Shown here one piece after another: positions 16,150 through 27,589 of a DNA stretch of 64,000 nucleotides. The translations under genes and the position numbers were made by a program. The DNA is from Streptomyces malaysiensis subsp. samsunensis (GTDB lineage Bacteria; Actinomycetota; Actinomycetes; Streptomycetales; Streptomycetaceae), in the NCBI RefSeq assembly GCF_024519315.1, contig NZ_JANIIC010000002.1, positions 1-64,000 of the forward strand, written 5' to 3'. Each line of letters begins with the position of its first letter. Position 1 is the stretch's first letter. The notes under the pieces are model-generated. The model had not been told where the DNA came from and searched no databases. It worked only from the letters and a program-made list of their open reading frames with translations.

Positions 16150-18756
<2,607 letters not shown>

Positions 18757-18808
18757 ATGTTCAGTTTAAGGGCGATCTGCATCGATGTCCGTTCCTGGGC
18801 GGTTTCCC

Positions 18809-19924
18809 TCAGCACTCCACGTGGTGGCGTTCGAGGACGACCATGGCGGCGTCATCGCCCGGGTGGCCGCCGGTGTGGCGGAGCAGATCGCGGTGCAGCC
18901 GGTCGACGAGGTACTGGGGGCCGCCGCCGTTCCATCTGGGCAGCCGCTCGGCGAGCGGGAAGAAGGTGCCCTCGCTGTCCCGCGCCTCGACGACCCCGTC
19001 GGTGTAGAGCAGCAGCTGATCGCCCTCGCCGAAGGCGAAGTCCTCGGTGTGGTAGTGGCCGGCCGCCAGATGGCCGAGGCCGAGCGGCAGTGCGGGCGCA
19101 TAACCCTCCAGCGTCTTGACACCGGAGTCGCGCAGCACGATCGGCGGCGGATGTCCGCAGTTGACGACGCGCACCACGGGCAGGTCGTCGGGGATCTCCA
19201 GTACGGCGGCGGTGACGAACGACTCCCCCGCCCCGGGCGCCTTGTCGAGGGGTTCGCTCCGCTCGGCGGACAGGGCGGTGTCCAGATAGGAGGCCAGATC
19301 GGTCAGTGGTACGGGCCAGTGGGCCATCGCGCGGAAGGCGCCGAGCACCAGGGAGGCGTCCGCGACGGCGGTCAGCCCGCTGCCCCGGACATCGCCGATG
19401 ATCAGACGGGTGGCGTTGGAGGTCCGTGCCGCGGCGTACAGATCGCCGCCTATCTCCGCCCCCGGTTCGGCCGCGAGATAGACCGAGGCGATCAGCAGCG
19501 GACCGACTCTGACGGGAAGCGGGCGCAGCAGGACCCGCTGCGCCACATCGGCCACCGCCCGCACCCGGTTCAGCTCCCGCATATGCCGGTCGAGAACCGC
19601 GCGGAACAGCACGATCAGCGCCGAGACAAGGACCAGCGTTATCACCTCGGTCAGCCGGCCGGGCCGCCCGAGGAAGCCCTCCGAGGCGTTCGCGGCGATC
19701 TGCGCGAGGACGGCCAGGAGCCCTACGCACGCGGTGAGCAGCGGACCGGCGAACGAGGCGGTCATGGCCGGAGCCGCGATCAGCAGCGGGCTGAGCCGGA
19801 TGCTGGCCGGGGCCAGCACATCGCCGAGCGTGATCAGCCCGATGACCAGCAGGGGGATCACGACCAAGACGCGGGTCCGCCACCTTGGCCGGCGCAGATC
19901 CGAGGGACCTTGCCGCATATGCAC
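18809..19924 (-). CDS. Membrane-bound SpoIIE-family (PP2C) serine phosphatase
   Basis: A 371-residue phosphatase that probably dephosphorylates an anti-sigma-factor antagonist (STAS protein). The first ~115 residues contain about three to four hydrophobic segments (VLVVIPLLVIGLITL, LLIAAPAMTASFAGPLLTAC, VITLVLVSALIVLF). The PP2C domain (~145-368) has GAEIGGDLYAAAR, IIGDVRGSG, VNCGHPPPIVL, LLLYTDGVVEARD and GGHPGDDAAMVVL, with the metal-binding aspartates present. There is no kinase or PAS domain, so the sensor is presumably the membrane part. ATG 19924 or 19918 (MHM) could be the start; ribosome site weak. Upstream is the divergent ECF41 sigma gene. Confidence 0.92.
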   Translation of the reverse strand: MHMRQGPSDLRRPRWRTRVLVVIPLLVIGLITLGDVLAPASIRLSPLLIAAPAMTASFAGPLLTACVGLLAVLAQIAANASEGFLGRPGRLTEVITLVLVSALIVLFRAVLDRHMRELNRVRAVADVAQRVLLRPLPVRVGPLLIASVYLAAEPGAEIGGDLYAAARTSNATRLIIGDVRGSGLTAVADASLVLGAFRAMAHWPVPLTDLASYLDTALSAERSEPLDKAPGAGESFVTAAVLEIPDDLPVVRVVNCGHPPPIVLRDSGVKTLEGYAPALPLGLGHLAAGHYHTEDFAFGEGDQLLLYTDGVVEARDSEGTFFPLAERLPRWNGGGPQYLVDRLHRDLLRHTGGHPGDDAAMVVLERHHVEC

Positions 19925-20004
19925 ATATACTGCTTACGCCTGCCATGGCCCCCGCGCCAGCCCCGCCCCGCCCGGATGGGCCCAGTCACCCCCCGCAAGG
20001 CGGC

Positions 20005-20031
20005 TGTCACACTCTCGGCCGCTGTCTCGTC
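20005..20031 (+). promoter_or_regulatory. ECF41-type promoter of the sigma factor gene
   Basis: TGTCACA (20005-20011) and CGTC (20028-20031) are separated by 16 nt, matching the known ECF41 target pattern. It lies 40 bp before the sigma start, implying autoregulation. The same pair with the same spacing precedes the next gene. Confidence 0.75.
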
Positions 20032-20070
20032 CTCCCTCTCAGGCCGACGAGCCGACGAGAGGATCAGGAC

Positions 20071-20943
20071 ATGGCAGAGCTGACCGACTTCGAACAGCAG
20101 CGCGACCGGCTGTGGGCCGTCGCCTACCGCATCACCGGCTCGGTCGCCGATGCCGATGACGCGGTGCAGGAGACCTGGCTGCGCTGGCAGGCGCTGCCCG
20201 CGGACGAGGTCATCGACCCCCGCGCGTATCTGACCACCGTCATCAGCCGTATCTGCTACGACCTGCTGGGTTCGGCGCGGGTGCGGCGCGAGGCGTATGT
20301 CGGCCCCTGGCTGCCCGAGCCGGTGGTGGCGGCCGGCGGCCCCGAGGACCGGGTGACGCTGGACGAGTCGGTGGGGCTGGCGCTGCTCACCGTGCTGGAG
20401 CGGCTGACCCCGGCGGAGCGGACCGCCTTCATCCTGCACGATGTCTTCTCGGTGCCGTTCCCCGAGATCGCCGAGGTCGTGGGCCGCACCCCGGAGTCCG
20501 TACGGCAGCTGGCCTCCCGGGCGCGCAAGCGGGTCCGGGCGGAGGCGCCGCGGCGCTCGGTGGACCGCGGGGAGCATCAGCGGGCGGTGGAGGCGTTTCT
20601 CCGGGCGGTCATGGGCGGCGATATGGACGGGCTGCTCCAGATCCTGGATCCGGAGGTCGTCTGGCGCTCGGACGGCGGCGGCAAGGTCACGGCGGCCCGG
20701 GTCCCGGTGCTGGGCAATGAGAAGGTGGCCCGCTTCGCGCAGCGTCTCGCCCGGGGGTTCGACCCGGCCACGATGGTGGTGCGCCGGCGCGAGGTCAACG
20801 GCGCCCCGGGCCTGGTCCTGGTCGACACCGCGGGCGGGCAGGCCGTGGTCTTCGCGTTCTCCGTGCACCAGGGTCTGATCACCGAGATCGACGTGATCGC
20901 CAACCCCGACAAGCTCCGCCACCTCGACCTGCCGAACCTGTGA
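20071..20943 (+). CDS. sigJ: ECF41-group RNA polymerase sigma factor (SigJ-like)
   Basis: A 290-residue extracytoplasmic-function sigma factor. Region 2 (RLWAVAYRITGSVADADDAVQETWLRW, here residues ~12-38) and region 4 (LTPAERTAFILHDVFSVPFPEIAEVVG) are followed by a C-terminal SnoaL/NTF2-like domain (~170-290), which in ECF41 proteins replaces a separate anti-sigma factor. The family signature NPDKL occurs near the end (IANPDKLRHLDL). Start ATG 20071 has GAGAGGATCAG upstream. It is followed after ~70 bp by an FAD oxidoreductase with an identical type of promoter, the usual ECF41 partner arrangement. The inducing signal is unknown. Confidence 0.93.
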   Translation: MAELTDFEQQRDRLWAVAYRITGSVADADDAVQETWLRWQALPADEVIDPRAYLTTVISRICYDLLGSARVRREAYVGPWLPEPVVAAGGPEDRVTLDESVGLALLTVLERLTPAERTAFILHDVFSVPFPEIAEVVGRTPESVRQLASRARKRVRAEAPRRSVDRGEHQRAVEAFLRAVMGGDMDGLLQILDPEVVWRSDGGGKVTAARVPVLGNEKVARFAQRLARGFDPATMVVRRREVNGAPGLVLVDTAGGQAVVFAFSVHQGLITEIDVIANPDKLRHLDLPNL

Positions 20944-20953
20944 CCGGCATCAC

Positions 20954-20980
20954 CGTCACAACTCGGGCCGCCGTGTCGTC
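20954..20980 (+). promoter_or_regulatory. ECF41-type promoter of the FAD oxidoreductase gene
   Basis: CGTCACA (20954-20960), 16 nt, CGTC (20977-20980), followed by TCCTC as in the sigma gene promoter. Transcription would begin near 20987, which argues for the downstream ATG (21017), which has its own ribosome site, as start of the oxidoreductase. Confidence 0.7.
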
Positions 20981-21016
20981 CTCCTCATGAACACCGACCA
21001 ACGAGGAGCCGCCGAC

Positions 21017-22099
21017 ATGGAGAAGCAGCAGGTCCTGGTACTCGGCGCGGGCTATGCGGGGCTGATGGCCGCCCTGCGCCTGGCCCCGCACACCCGGGTC
21101 ACCCTGGTCGATCCGAGCCCCGCGTTCACCGAACGCGTCCGGCTGCACGAGCGGGCCGCCGGACGGCCCGACATCACCCTTCCGCTGGCCACGCTGACCC
21201 GGCGGACCGGCATCGACCACGTGGCCGCCCGCGCCACCCGGATCGATCCGGCCGCCCGGCGGATCAGCACCGACGACGGCCGCGAGCTTCCGTACGACCG
21301 GCTGGTGTACGCGCTCGGCAGCCGCACCGCCGACCCCGGTGAGCGCGCCTACACCCCGGAGACGGCGGCCGAACTGCACAAGCGGCTGCAAGACGGCCCG
21401 GGTGAGCTGACGGTGGTCGGCGGGGGACTCACCGGCATCGAGCTCGCGGCCGAGCTCGCCGAGTCCCACCACGCCTGGAAGGTCCGGCTGATCACGGGCG
21501 GCGAGGTGGGCACGGGGCTGTCGGCGAAGGGCCGCGCCCATGTCCGTACGACGCTCACCGGGCTCGGTGTCCGGATCGAGGAGGGCCGCCGGGTGGCGGA
21601 CCCCGACGACATCGACACCGACGTGGTGGTGTGGGCCACCGCGATGACCGCGAACACCGGCCTGGCCGAGGCCGCCGGAATCCCCCTCGACCCCGGCGGC
21701 CGCGTCCGCGTCGACGGCACCCTGCGCTCGGTGTCCCATCCGGAGATCTACGCGGTGGGCGACGCCGCCGCCATGACCAGCCCGGCCGCCGGCGCCCTGC
21801 GTATGGCCTGTGCCACCGCGCTCCCGTCCGGTTCGCACGCCGCCTCCTCGATCATCGCCGAGACGCGGGGGCAGGAGCCGAAGCCGTTGCGCTTCCGCTT
21901 CGTGGCCCAGTGCGTGAGCCTGGGCCGCCGGGACGGGCTGGTCCAGCTGGTGCGGGCGGACGACTCCCCGCGCGAGACGGTGCTGCGCGGCGGCCCGGCC
22001 GCCCGCTTCAAGGAGCAGGTCGTGCGTACCACGGTCAGGGGGCTGCGGCTGGCGGCGCGCCGCCCCGGAGCCGTGCCCCTGATCCCCGGGGTCGGCTGA
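21017..22099 (+). CDS. FAD-dependent pyridine nucleotide-disulphide oxidoreductase family protein
   Basis: A 360-residue flavoprotein of the NDH-2/AIF-like type. The N-terminal FAD Rossmann motif is VLVLGAGYAGLMAALRL, the NAD(P)H motif is LTVVGGGLTGIELAAELAE, and the C-terminal FAD motif is IYAVGDAAAM. No redox-active CxxC pair is present, so it resembles NADH:quinone oxidoreductases rather than disulphide reductases. Start chosen at 21017 because GAGGAG lies 8 nt upstream and the predicted transcript start is near 20987. It is the likely direct target of the adjacent ECF41 sigma factor, and probably deals with redox or electrophile stress. Confidence 0.9.
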   Translation: MEKQQVLVLGAGYAGLMAALRLAPHTRVTLVDPSPAFTERVRLHERAAGRPDITLPLATLTRRTGIDHVAARATRIDPAARRISTDDGRELPYDRLVYALGSRTADPGERAYTPETAAELHKRLQDGPGELTVVGGGLTGIELAAELAESHHAWKVRLITGGEVGTGLSAKGRAHVRTTLTGLGVRIEEGRRVADPDDIDTDVVVWATAMTANTGLAEAAGIPLDPGGRVRVDGTLRSVSHPEIYAVGDAAAMTSPAAGALRMACATALPSGSHAASSIIAETRGQEPKPLRFRFVAQCVSLGRRDGLVQLVRADDSPRETVLRGGPAARFKEQVVRTTVRGLRLAARRPGAVPLIPGVG

Positions 22100-22129
22100 G
22101 GATCAGGGGAGGCTGGTGACGCGCCGCCG

Positions 22130-23590
22130 TCAGAAGGGGTAGTGGGCGTGCTGGGTGGCGAGGGTGATCCACCGGGTGTCGCTGAACGCCTCGATGCCCC
22201 AGCGGCCGCCGAACCGCCCGTACCCCGATTGCTTGATGCCACCGAACGGGGCCTGTGGCTCATCCGCCACCGACTGGTCGTTGATATGCACGATGCCGGT
22301 CCGGATACGGCGGGCGACCTTGAGCCCATGGGTCCCGTTCTCGGTGATGATGCCGCAGGTCAGGCCGTGATCGGTGGCATTGGCAAGGGCCACGGCCCGA
22401 TCGTCGTCGGCGAAGGTGTCGACCACGCAGACCGGTCCGAACGCCTCGGCGTGGTGGATCTCCATCTCCGGGGTGACACCGCTCAGCACCGTGGCCGGGT
22501 GGACCGCGCCGTCCGGTTCGCCACCGCCGGTCAGCACCGTGGCGCCCTTGTCCACCGCGTCCTTCACCAGGGCCGCCACTCGGCGCGCCGAGGCGGCTCC
22601 GACCAGCGGGCCGACCACGGTGGTCGGTTCGGCGGGGTCGCCGCACGGCAGGGCGGCCACCTTGGCGGTGAACTTCGCGGTGAACTCCTCGGCGAGGCTT
22701 TCATGGACGAGTATCCGGTCGCCGGACATGCAGATCTGGCCGGAGTTCATGAACACGCCGAAGGTGGCGGCGTCCACCGCGTGGTCCACATCGGCGTCGT
22801 CCAGGACGATGATGGCGTTCTTGCCGCCCAGCTCCAGTACGGCCGGCTTGAGGTGCTGAGCGGCGAGTGAGCCGATGGTCCTGCCGACCCCGGTGGAGCC
22901 GGTGAAGTTGACGATCCTTACGCGGGGATCGGCGATGAGCGACTCGGCCACCTCGGCGGCGTCCTCACGGGCGTTGGTGACCACGTTGAGCACCCCGTCG
23001 GGCAGCCCGGCGTCGCGCAGCACATCGGCCACGAAGAGCCCGCAGGCGAGCGGGGCGTCCTCGCTGGGCTTCATCACGACCGTATTGCCGGCCGCGAGCG
23101 GCGCCGCGACGGAGCGGACACCGAGGATGACCGGTGCGTTCCAGGGGGCGAAGGCGGCGACGACACCGGCCGGTTCGCGGACGGCGAGGCCGAGCGCCCC
23201 CGCCTCCTGTGCGCTGAGCACCTCACCGCGCGGGGCGGTGATCGCGGCGGCGGCCTCGCGGAGGATGGCCGCGGCCAGGCCCACGTTGAAGTGCGCCCAG
23301 GGCGCGGTGCCCCCTGCCTCCTGGGCCATGATCTCGGCGGCCCGGTCGGCGCGGGACTCCAGCAGGTCCGCCGCGGTCAGGAAGATCGCACGGCGCTCGA
23401 ACGGGGACAGCTCCGCCCACGCCGGGAAGGCGGCGTCGGCGGCGGCCACCGCACGCGCCACGTCCTCGGCCCCGGCGGCCGCCACGGTGGCGAACACCTC
23501 CCCGGTGTAGGGGTTGAGGTCCTCGGCGGTGCGCCCCGAGACGGCCGGGGTGTCCTTGCCATCGATCAGCAGATCGCGGTGGAGGGTCAT
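22130..23590 (-). CDS. NAD(P)-dependent aldehyde dehydrogenase (aromatic aldehyde type)
   Basis: A 486-residue ALDH that oxidises an aldehyde to the acid. Catalytic Glu253 (LELGGKN) and Cys287 (NSGQICMSG) are present, as are the cofactor motifs FAPWNAPVILG, MKPSEDAPL and FTGSTGVGRTIG. The ending (GGIKQSGYGRFGGRWGIEAFSDTRWITL) resembles salicylaldehyde/vanillin dehydrogenases, an inference from family knowledge. ATG 23590 starts the usual N-terminus of the family. Convergent with the flavoprotein gene (31-bp gap). A perfect inverted repeat 46 bp upstream of its start may be its operator. Confidence 0.92.
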   Translation of the reverse strand: MTLHRDLLIDGKDTPAVSGRTAEDLNPYTGEVFATVAAAGAEDVARAVAAADAAFPAWAELSPFERRAIFLTAADLLESRADRAAEIMAQEAGGTAPWAHFNVGLAAAILREAAAAITAPRGEVLSAQEAGALGLAVREPAGVVAAFAPWNAPVILGVRSVAAPLAAGNTVVMKPSEDAPLACGLFVADVLRDAGLPDGVLNVVTNAREDAAEVAESLIADPRVRIVNFTGSTGVGRTIGSLAAQHLKPAVLELGGKNAIIVLDDADVDHAVDAATFGVFMNSGQICMSGDRILVHESLAEEFTAKFTAKVAALPCGDPAEPTTVVGPLVGAASARRVAALVKDAVDKGATVLTGGGEPDGAVHPATVLSGVTPEMEIHHAEAFGPVCVVDTFADDDRAVALANATDHGLTCGIITENGTHGLKVARRIRTGIVHINDQSVADEPQAPFGGIKQSGYGRFGGRWGIEAFSDTRWITLATQHAHYPF

Positions 23591-23635
23591 ATCGGATGTC
23601 CTTTGCGGTCCCTCGCCCCAAGGGCATGTTCGCGG

Positions 23636-23653
23636 AGTGAACTTCGGTTCACT
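23636..23653. promoter_or_regulatory. Perfect 7-bp inverted repeat upstream of aldehyde dehydrogenase
   Basis: AGTGAAC-TTCG-GTTCACT in the 301-bp divergent region (23591-23891) between the dehydrogenase and the STAND ATPase genes. The position and symmetry suit a dimeric repressor such as TetR or MarR, although no such gene is adjacent. Apart from short G/C repeats nothing else was recognised in the region. Confidence 0.5.
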
Positions 23654-23891
23654 ACGACGGAACGCCAGTCTCCGACGCGCCCGGGGCGGTAGTCAATCGC
23701 CCGGCCGCCACCGCGAGCACGAGCGTGGACGGCGCGCCGGTGCCAAGCGCCCTCCCGCCGCGCCGCGGGCGGCGTCCCGGTCGTCGGGGGGCGTGGTTCC
23801 GCCGCGGTAGCTGGGTACGTGCACGTCAAACGTGATGAGTCCGCACACTGATCGCGCTGGCAGACTGGGCCGGGACCGGAGGAGGGGGCCG

Positions 23892-26306
23892 ATGGGGCGG
23901 GCACGGCCGTCGATGCAGGAGCTGATCCAGGGGCGCAGGAACGCCGGATTCGTGGGGCGGCGCCGGGAACTGGACACGTTCCGGGACAATTTCGGGCTGC
24001 CGCCGGAGGACGGGCGGCATCGTTTCGTCTTCCATGTGCACGGTCACGCGGGCGTGGGCAAGACCTGGCTGATGCGCCGGCTGGAGCAGACCGCCCGGCA
24101 GGAGTACGGCGCGCTCACCGCCCGCGTCGATGAGACGGCGAGCTCCGTCCCCGAGGCGATGGCCTCGATCAGCGAACAATTCGCCCGCCAGGGACTGGAG
24201 TTGAGCGCCTTCGACCGGCGGCTCGCCACCTATCGGCAGCGCCGCCACGAGGCGGAGTCGGCACCGGCTGAGGGCGAGCGACAGGGGCCGAGCACCGGCA
24301 GCATGGCCGCCGCACGGGCGGGTCTCGCCGGTCTCGGCATGGTGCCGGGTGTCGGGGCGCTGGCGGGCGCCGTCGACCCGGTGCCGCTCGCGGAAGGCAC
24401 CGATCGGCTGCGGGCGGCGCTCGGCTCGCGGTTCCGCGACCACAAGGACGTCCAGCTGGTGCTGGACCCGGTGGAGACGCTGACCCCGCTGCTGGTGCGG
24501 GAATTGTCGGAGGCGGCCGCAGCGGTGCCGTGGCTGGTGCTGCTCTTCGACACCTACGAGCGCCTCGGCCCGCTGCTCGACCCCTGGCTGCGCACCCTGC
24601 TGACCAGCGAACGCCTCGGCACCCTCCCGGCCAACACGGTGCTGGTGCTGGCGGGGCAGACCCGGCTGGACCCCGGCTGCTGGGGCGACCTGGCCGATGT
24701 GGTCGCGGAGCTGCCGCTGGAGCCGTTCACGGACGCGGAGGCCCGGCAGCTGCTGTCCGCCAAGGGGATCACCGATGAGCCGGTGGTGCGGGAGGTGCTG
24801 CGGCTGTCCGGCCGGCTGCCGGTCCTGGTGTCCACGCTCGCCGAGAACCCCGGAACCGACGGCGACCTGGACGACCCCAGCGCCACCGCCGTCGACCGGT
24901 TCCTGAAGTGGGAGCGCGATCCGGTGCGCCGCTCCGCCGCGCTCGCGGGCGCGCTGCCCCGGCGGCTGAACGAGGACGTCTTCAGGGCGGCGGTGGACGA
25001 CGACGGAGCCGGGCTGTTCGGCTGGCTGCGGTCGCTGCCGTTCATCGGCGACCGCGGCGGGGCGGCCCGCTACCACGACGTGGTCCGCGCCCCGATGCTG
25101 CGGCTCCAGCGGACCACCTCACCGCAGCGGTGGAGCGCGGCGCACACCCGGCTGGCGGAGACCTTCGCCGGGTGGCGCGAGGCGGCCACCGGAGGGCTCG
25201 ACCCGCGCGACGGGTGGCGGCTGGACGCCTGGAGCGGACCGCGTCTGGAGGAGTGGTACCACCTGCTGTGCGCACGGCCGTCGGCGACGCTGCCCGGAGC
25301 GCTGCGGGACGGGATCGCCGCCTGCGACGCCGGACCGGCGGTGGCCCGGCGCTGGGCGACCACGCTGGCCGAGGCGGGCGAGGACGCCGACGCGGAGACC
25401 GTGCGCGCCTGGGGATGGCACCTGGTGGAGGCGCTGGCGGACGAACGGCGGCGCGGGATCGAGGCGATGGGGCTGCTGCTGGCACGGGCCGGGCTGGACG
25501 CCGCCGGGCGGGTCGCGGCCCATGTCGTACGGGGCTGGCACCGCCGGTCGGTCGAGGAGTTCGAGGGGGCGCTGGAGGACTTCCACTGGGCGATCGAGCT
25601 GGACCCGGGAAACGTACGGGCGCACTTCGGACGCGCCGTGGTCCACCGGGCGACCGGGGAGTTCACCGCGGCGATGGATGCGCTGAACCGTGTGGACGCG
25701 CTGGAGCCGGGCTCGACCTGGGTCCAGCGCGAGCGCGGTGAGACCTGCCGCCGGGCGGGCCGGTACGAGGAGGCGCTGGCCCGGCTGGACCCGGTGATCG
25801 AGGCCGATCCCGCCGACCATGTGGCGCTGGGCAGCCGCGGCCAGACCAAGATGGCGCTCGGCCGGATCCAGGAGGCCCTGGCGGACCTGGGCCGGGCCAT
25901 CGAGCTCAACGGGGACTACACCTGGGCGCTGGTCCGGCGGGCCCGGGTTCGCAGCACCCTGGGGGACACGGCGGGTGCGCTGGACGATCTGGACCGGGCG
26001 GAGGCGCTGGAGCCGGGTGTGCCGGGCACGTTGGGCGAACGCGGCGATGTCCACCGCTTCGCGGGCCACTACGAGGAGGCCATCGCGGTGTACGACCGGG
26101 CGCTGGCCCTCGACCCCGGCTACGCCTGGGCCCTGGGCAGCCGCGCCATGGCCAACGAGGCCCTGGGCAGGCGCGCGGAGGCGCTGGCGGATCTGGAGCG
26201 TGCGGTGGCGCTGAATCCCGGCTACGCCTGGGCCGTGGCGCAGCGCGAGCGGTTGCTCTCGAGCGGGGATTCACCGGAGGGCGGACGGAACGACGGACCG
26301 GTGTGA
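23892..26306 (+). CDS. STAND-like P-loop ATPase with C-terminal TPR repeats
   Basis: An 804-residue cytoplasmic protein combining an ATPase switch and a repeat-based sensor/scaffold. The N-terminus (RRNAGFVGRRRELDTFRDNF) leads into Walker A GHAGVGKTW (Lys57) and a Walker B-like VLLFDTYERLG (~215). A winged-helix-like region follows (~320-420). From ~545 to 795 there are at least six TPR units with the pattern G-x-x-x-E-A-L-x-x-L-x-x-A/V-I-x-L-x-P (for example RRAEALADLERAVALNPG). Start 23892 is chosen for the strong GGAGGAGGGG site; an earlier in-frame ATG (23832) has none. It stands alone between divergent and convergent neighbours. Function unknown: regulation, signalling or phage defence are all possible for such architectures. 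Confidence 0.85.
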   Translation: MGRARPSMQELIQGRRNAGFVGRRRELDTFRDNFGLPPEDGRHRFVFHVHGHAGVGKTWLMRRLEQTARQEYGALTARVDETASSVPEAMASISEQFARQGLELSAFDRRLATYRQRRHEAESAPAEGERQGPSTGSMAAARAGLAGLGMVPGVGALAGAVDPVPLAEGTDRLRAALGSRFRDHKDVQLVLDPVETLTPLLVRELSEAAAAVPWLVLLFDTYERLGPLLDPWLRTLLTSERLGTLPANTVLVLAGQTRLDPGCWGDLADVVAELPLEPFTDAEARQLLSAKGITDEPVVREVLRLSGRLPVLVSTLAENPGTDGDLDDPSATAVDRFLKWERDPVRRSAALAGALPRRLNEDVFRAAVDDDGAGLFGWLRSLPFIGDRGGAARYHDVVRAPMLRLQRTTSPQRWSAAHTRLAETFAGWREAATGGLDPRDGWRLDAWSGPRLEEWYHLLCARPSATLPGALRDGIAACDAGPAVARRWATTLAEAGEDADAETVRAWGWHLVEALADERRRGIEAMGLLLARAGLDAAGRVAAHVVRGWHRRSVEEFEGALEDFHWAIELDPGNVRAHFGRAVVHRATGEFTAAMDALNRVDALEPGSTWVQRERGETCRRAGRYEEALARLDPVIEADPADHVALGSRGQTKMALGRIQEALADLGRAIELNGDYTWALVRRARVRSTLGDTAGALDDLDRAEALEPGVPGTLGERGDVHRFAGHYEEAIAVYDRALALDPGYAWALGSRAMANEALGRRAEALADLERAVALNPGYAWAVAQRERLLSSGDSPEGGRNDGPV

Positions 26307-26350
26307 CCTCCCGGCACCCGTGCTTCCGGCTCCTCTCCCTCCGCGGCCGG

Positions 26351-26695
26351 TCACCGGCCCTGGCGTGACGCGCGCCCGGGGACGCAGGACGACACGGCGT
26401 GGCGTACGGCGCGCAGCACGGCACGGCAGCGCGACAGATACCGGGCCTGGCGGGACCCGCGGACGCGGCGCGGCGCGGGCGACGGGGCCGGTACGGCGGA
26501 TGGTGCTGATGCGGCCGCTACGGGCTCTTCGGCGGGCGCGTCCCCCTGAACGGTGGCGTCCACCGGAGCGGGAGCGGCCGGATCCACCGCGGGCGGCGAG
26601 GGATCGGCGGCGGTCCTGGCCTGCGGGGTGACGGGGCGCCTGGTGGCCTCCGCGCGCAGCATCGCGCGCATGGCGGCATAGACATCGATGGGCAT
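26351..26695 (-). CDS. Hypothetical Ala/Pro/Arg-rich small protein
   Basis: A 114-residue protein beginning MPIDVYAAMRAMLRAEATRR, with a helical basic start, an Ala/Pro-rich middle and an Arg/Cys-rich end (LSRCRAVLRAVRHAVSSC). Start 26695 follows GCAGGAG with good spacing; codon bias is typical of a real gene. No known domain recognised and no signal peptide. It lies 110 bp after the membrane protein at 26806-27435 on the same strand, perhaps in one operon. Confidence 0.6.
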   Translation of the reverse strand: MPIDVYAAMRAMLRAEATRRPVTPQARTAADPSPPAVDPAAPAPVDATVQGDAPAEEPVAAASAPSAVPAPSPAPRRVRGSRQARYLSRCRAVLRAVRHAVSSCVPGRASRQGR

Positions 26696-26805
26696 GCGGA
26701 TACTCCTGCGGTCTCGGACGTCCGACGGCTGGGCGGGCAGGGCGGACCGCATCCGGGACCCGCGCGTACAGCGCGGAAACGGGATGGCGGACGGCCCGAG
26801 CCCGA

Positions 26806-27435
26806 TCAGCAGCGCAGGACCACGGACCGCGAGGAGAGCCGGCCGGCCGGGACATCGCCCCCGGCGCCGAACGCGCCGAAGCCCGCCGCGGGGCGGGCGG
26901 GGCGGACCGCGACGAGCACGAGGGGGCCGAGGGACGTCGAGAGGGACCGATGTGCGCCGGACGAGGCGCCGTGGACCACCCGCCCGGCGTGCCGCGCCGG
27001 ATGCCCGGCACCGTCCCGGGCGGAGAGCACGGAGGACGCCGACGCGATGGAGCGCTCCTCCTCGACCTCCGGCACCAGGGAAACCGGGGCTACAGGAACT
27101 GGGGCGACCGGAACCGGGGCAACGGGAACCGGGGCGACAGGAATCGGGGCTACGGGAAGGGGAGCGTCCCCGGAGGCTGACGGAGCGCCCCCGGAGGCTG
27201 ACCCGACGAGGGCCCGGGTCGAGGCGGTAGCGCCGGTGTCACCGGGCACGGAGGGGGCCGGGGCCTGGTTCGGAGCCCCGGCCGCGCACTGGTCCGGCCC
27301 GTTGGACGGCGAGTCGCGGACGATCCCCAGGGCCAGCACGGCGTGCAGCAGGGTGACCGCCAGCAGCACAAGGACGGCGGCCGCGTACGGGCCGCCGCAC
27401 ATCGCGGGGCGGTTCGTTCTGCGGCCGTACATCAT
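26806..27435 (-). CDS. Hypothetical single-span membrane protein with PVAPV repeats
   Basis: A 209-residue protein with one N-terminal hydrophobic segment (residues ~16-38, PYAAAVLVLLAVTLLHAVLAL) and a long, probably external or periplasm-facing tail. The tail contains five consecutive PVAPV-type pentads (encoded by 27080-27154) and is rich in Ala, Gly, Ser and Val, ending in VVLRC. The start has GAGGGAGG 7 nt upstream. The pentads look like an extended spacer. No domain was recognised; likely a partner of the small gene downstream (26351-26695). Confidence 0.6.
   Translation of the reverse strand: MMYGRRTNRPAMCGGPYAAAVLVLLAVTLLHAVLALGIVRDSPSNGPDQCAAGAPNQAPAPSVPGDTGATASTRALVGSASGGAPSASGDAPLPVAPIPVAPVPVAPVPVAPVPVAPVSLVPEVEEERSIASASSVLSARDGAGHPARHAGRVVHGASSGAHRSLSTSLGPLVLVAVRPARPAAGFGAFGAGGDVPAGRLSSRSVVLRC
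27080..27154. repeat. Five tandem 15-bp units
   Basis: Units of the form GGAACCGGGGCNACN repeat at exactly 15-bp period within the membrane protein gene and encode its PVAPV pentads on the minus strand. Unit number is likely variable between strains. Confidence 0.85.
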
Positions 27436-27589
27436 GCGGCCTCCCTCGCTGATCCCCTTCCAGGGAACCCCGCACTGCGGAAGACGGCACTCCGATTACC
27501 GGGAAAAGTCTGGACTTTCACCCGTGTCGGTTATCTTCTCGAACGCGCATATCACCACATTTCGAGGAGTCACCGGCCGCATGGTGCGA

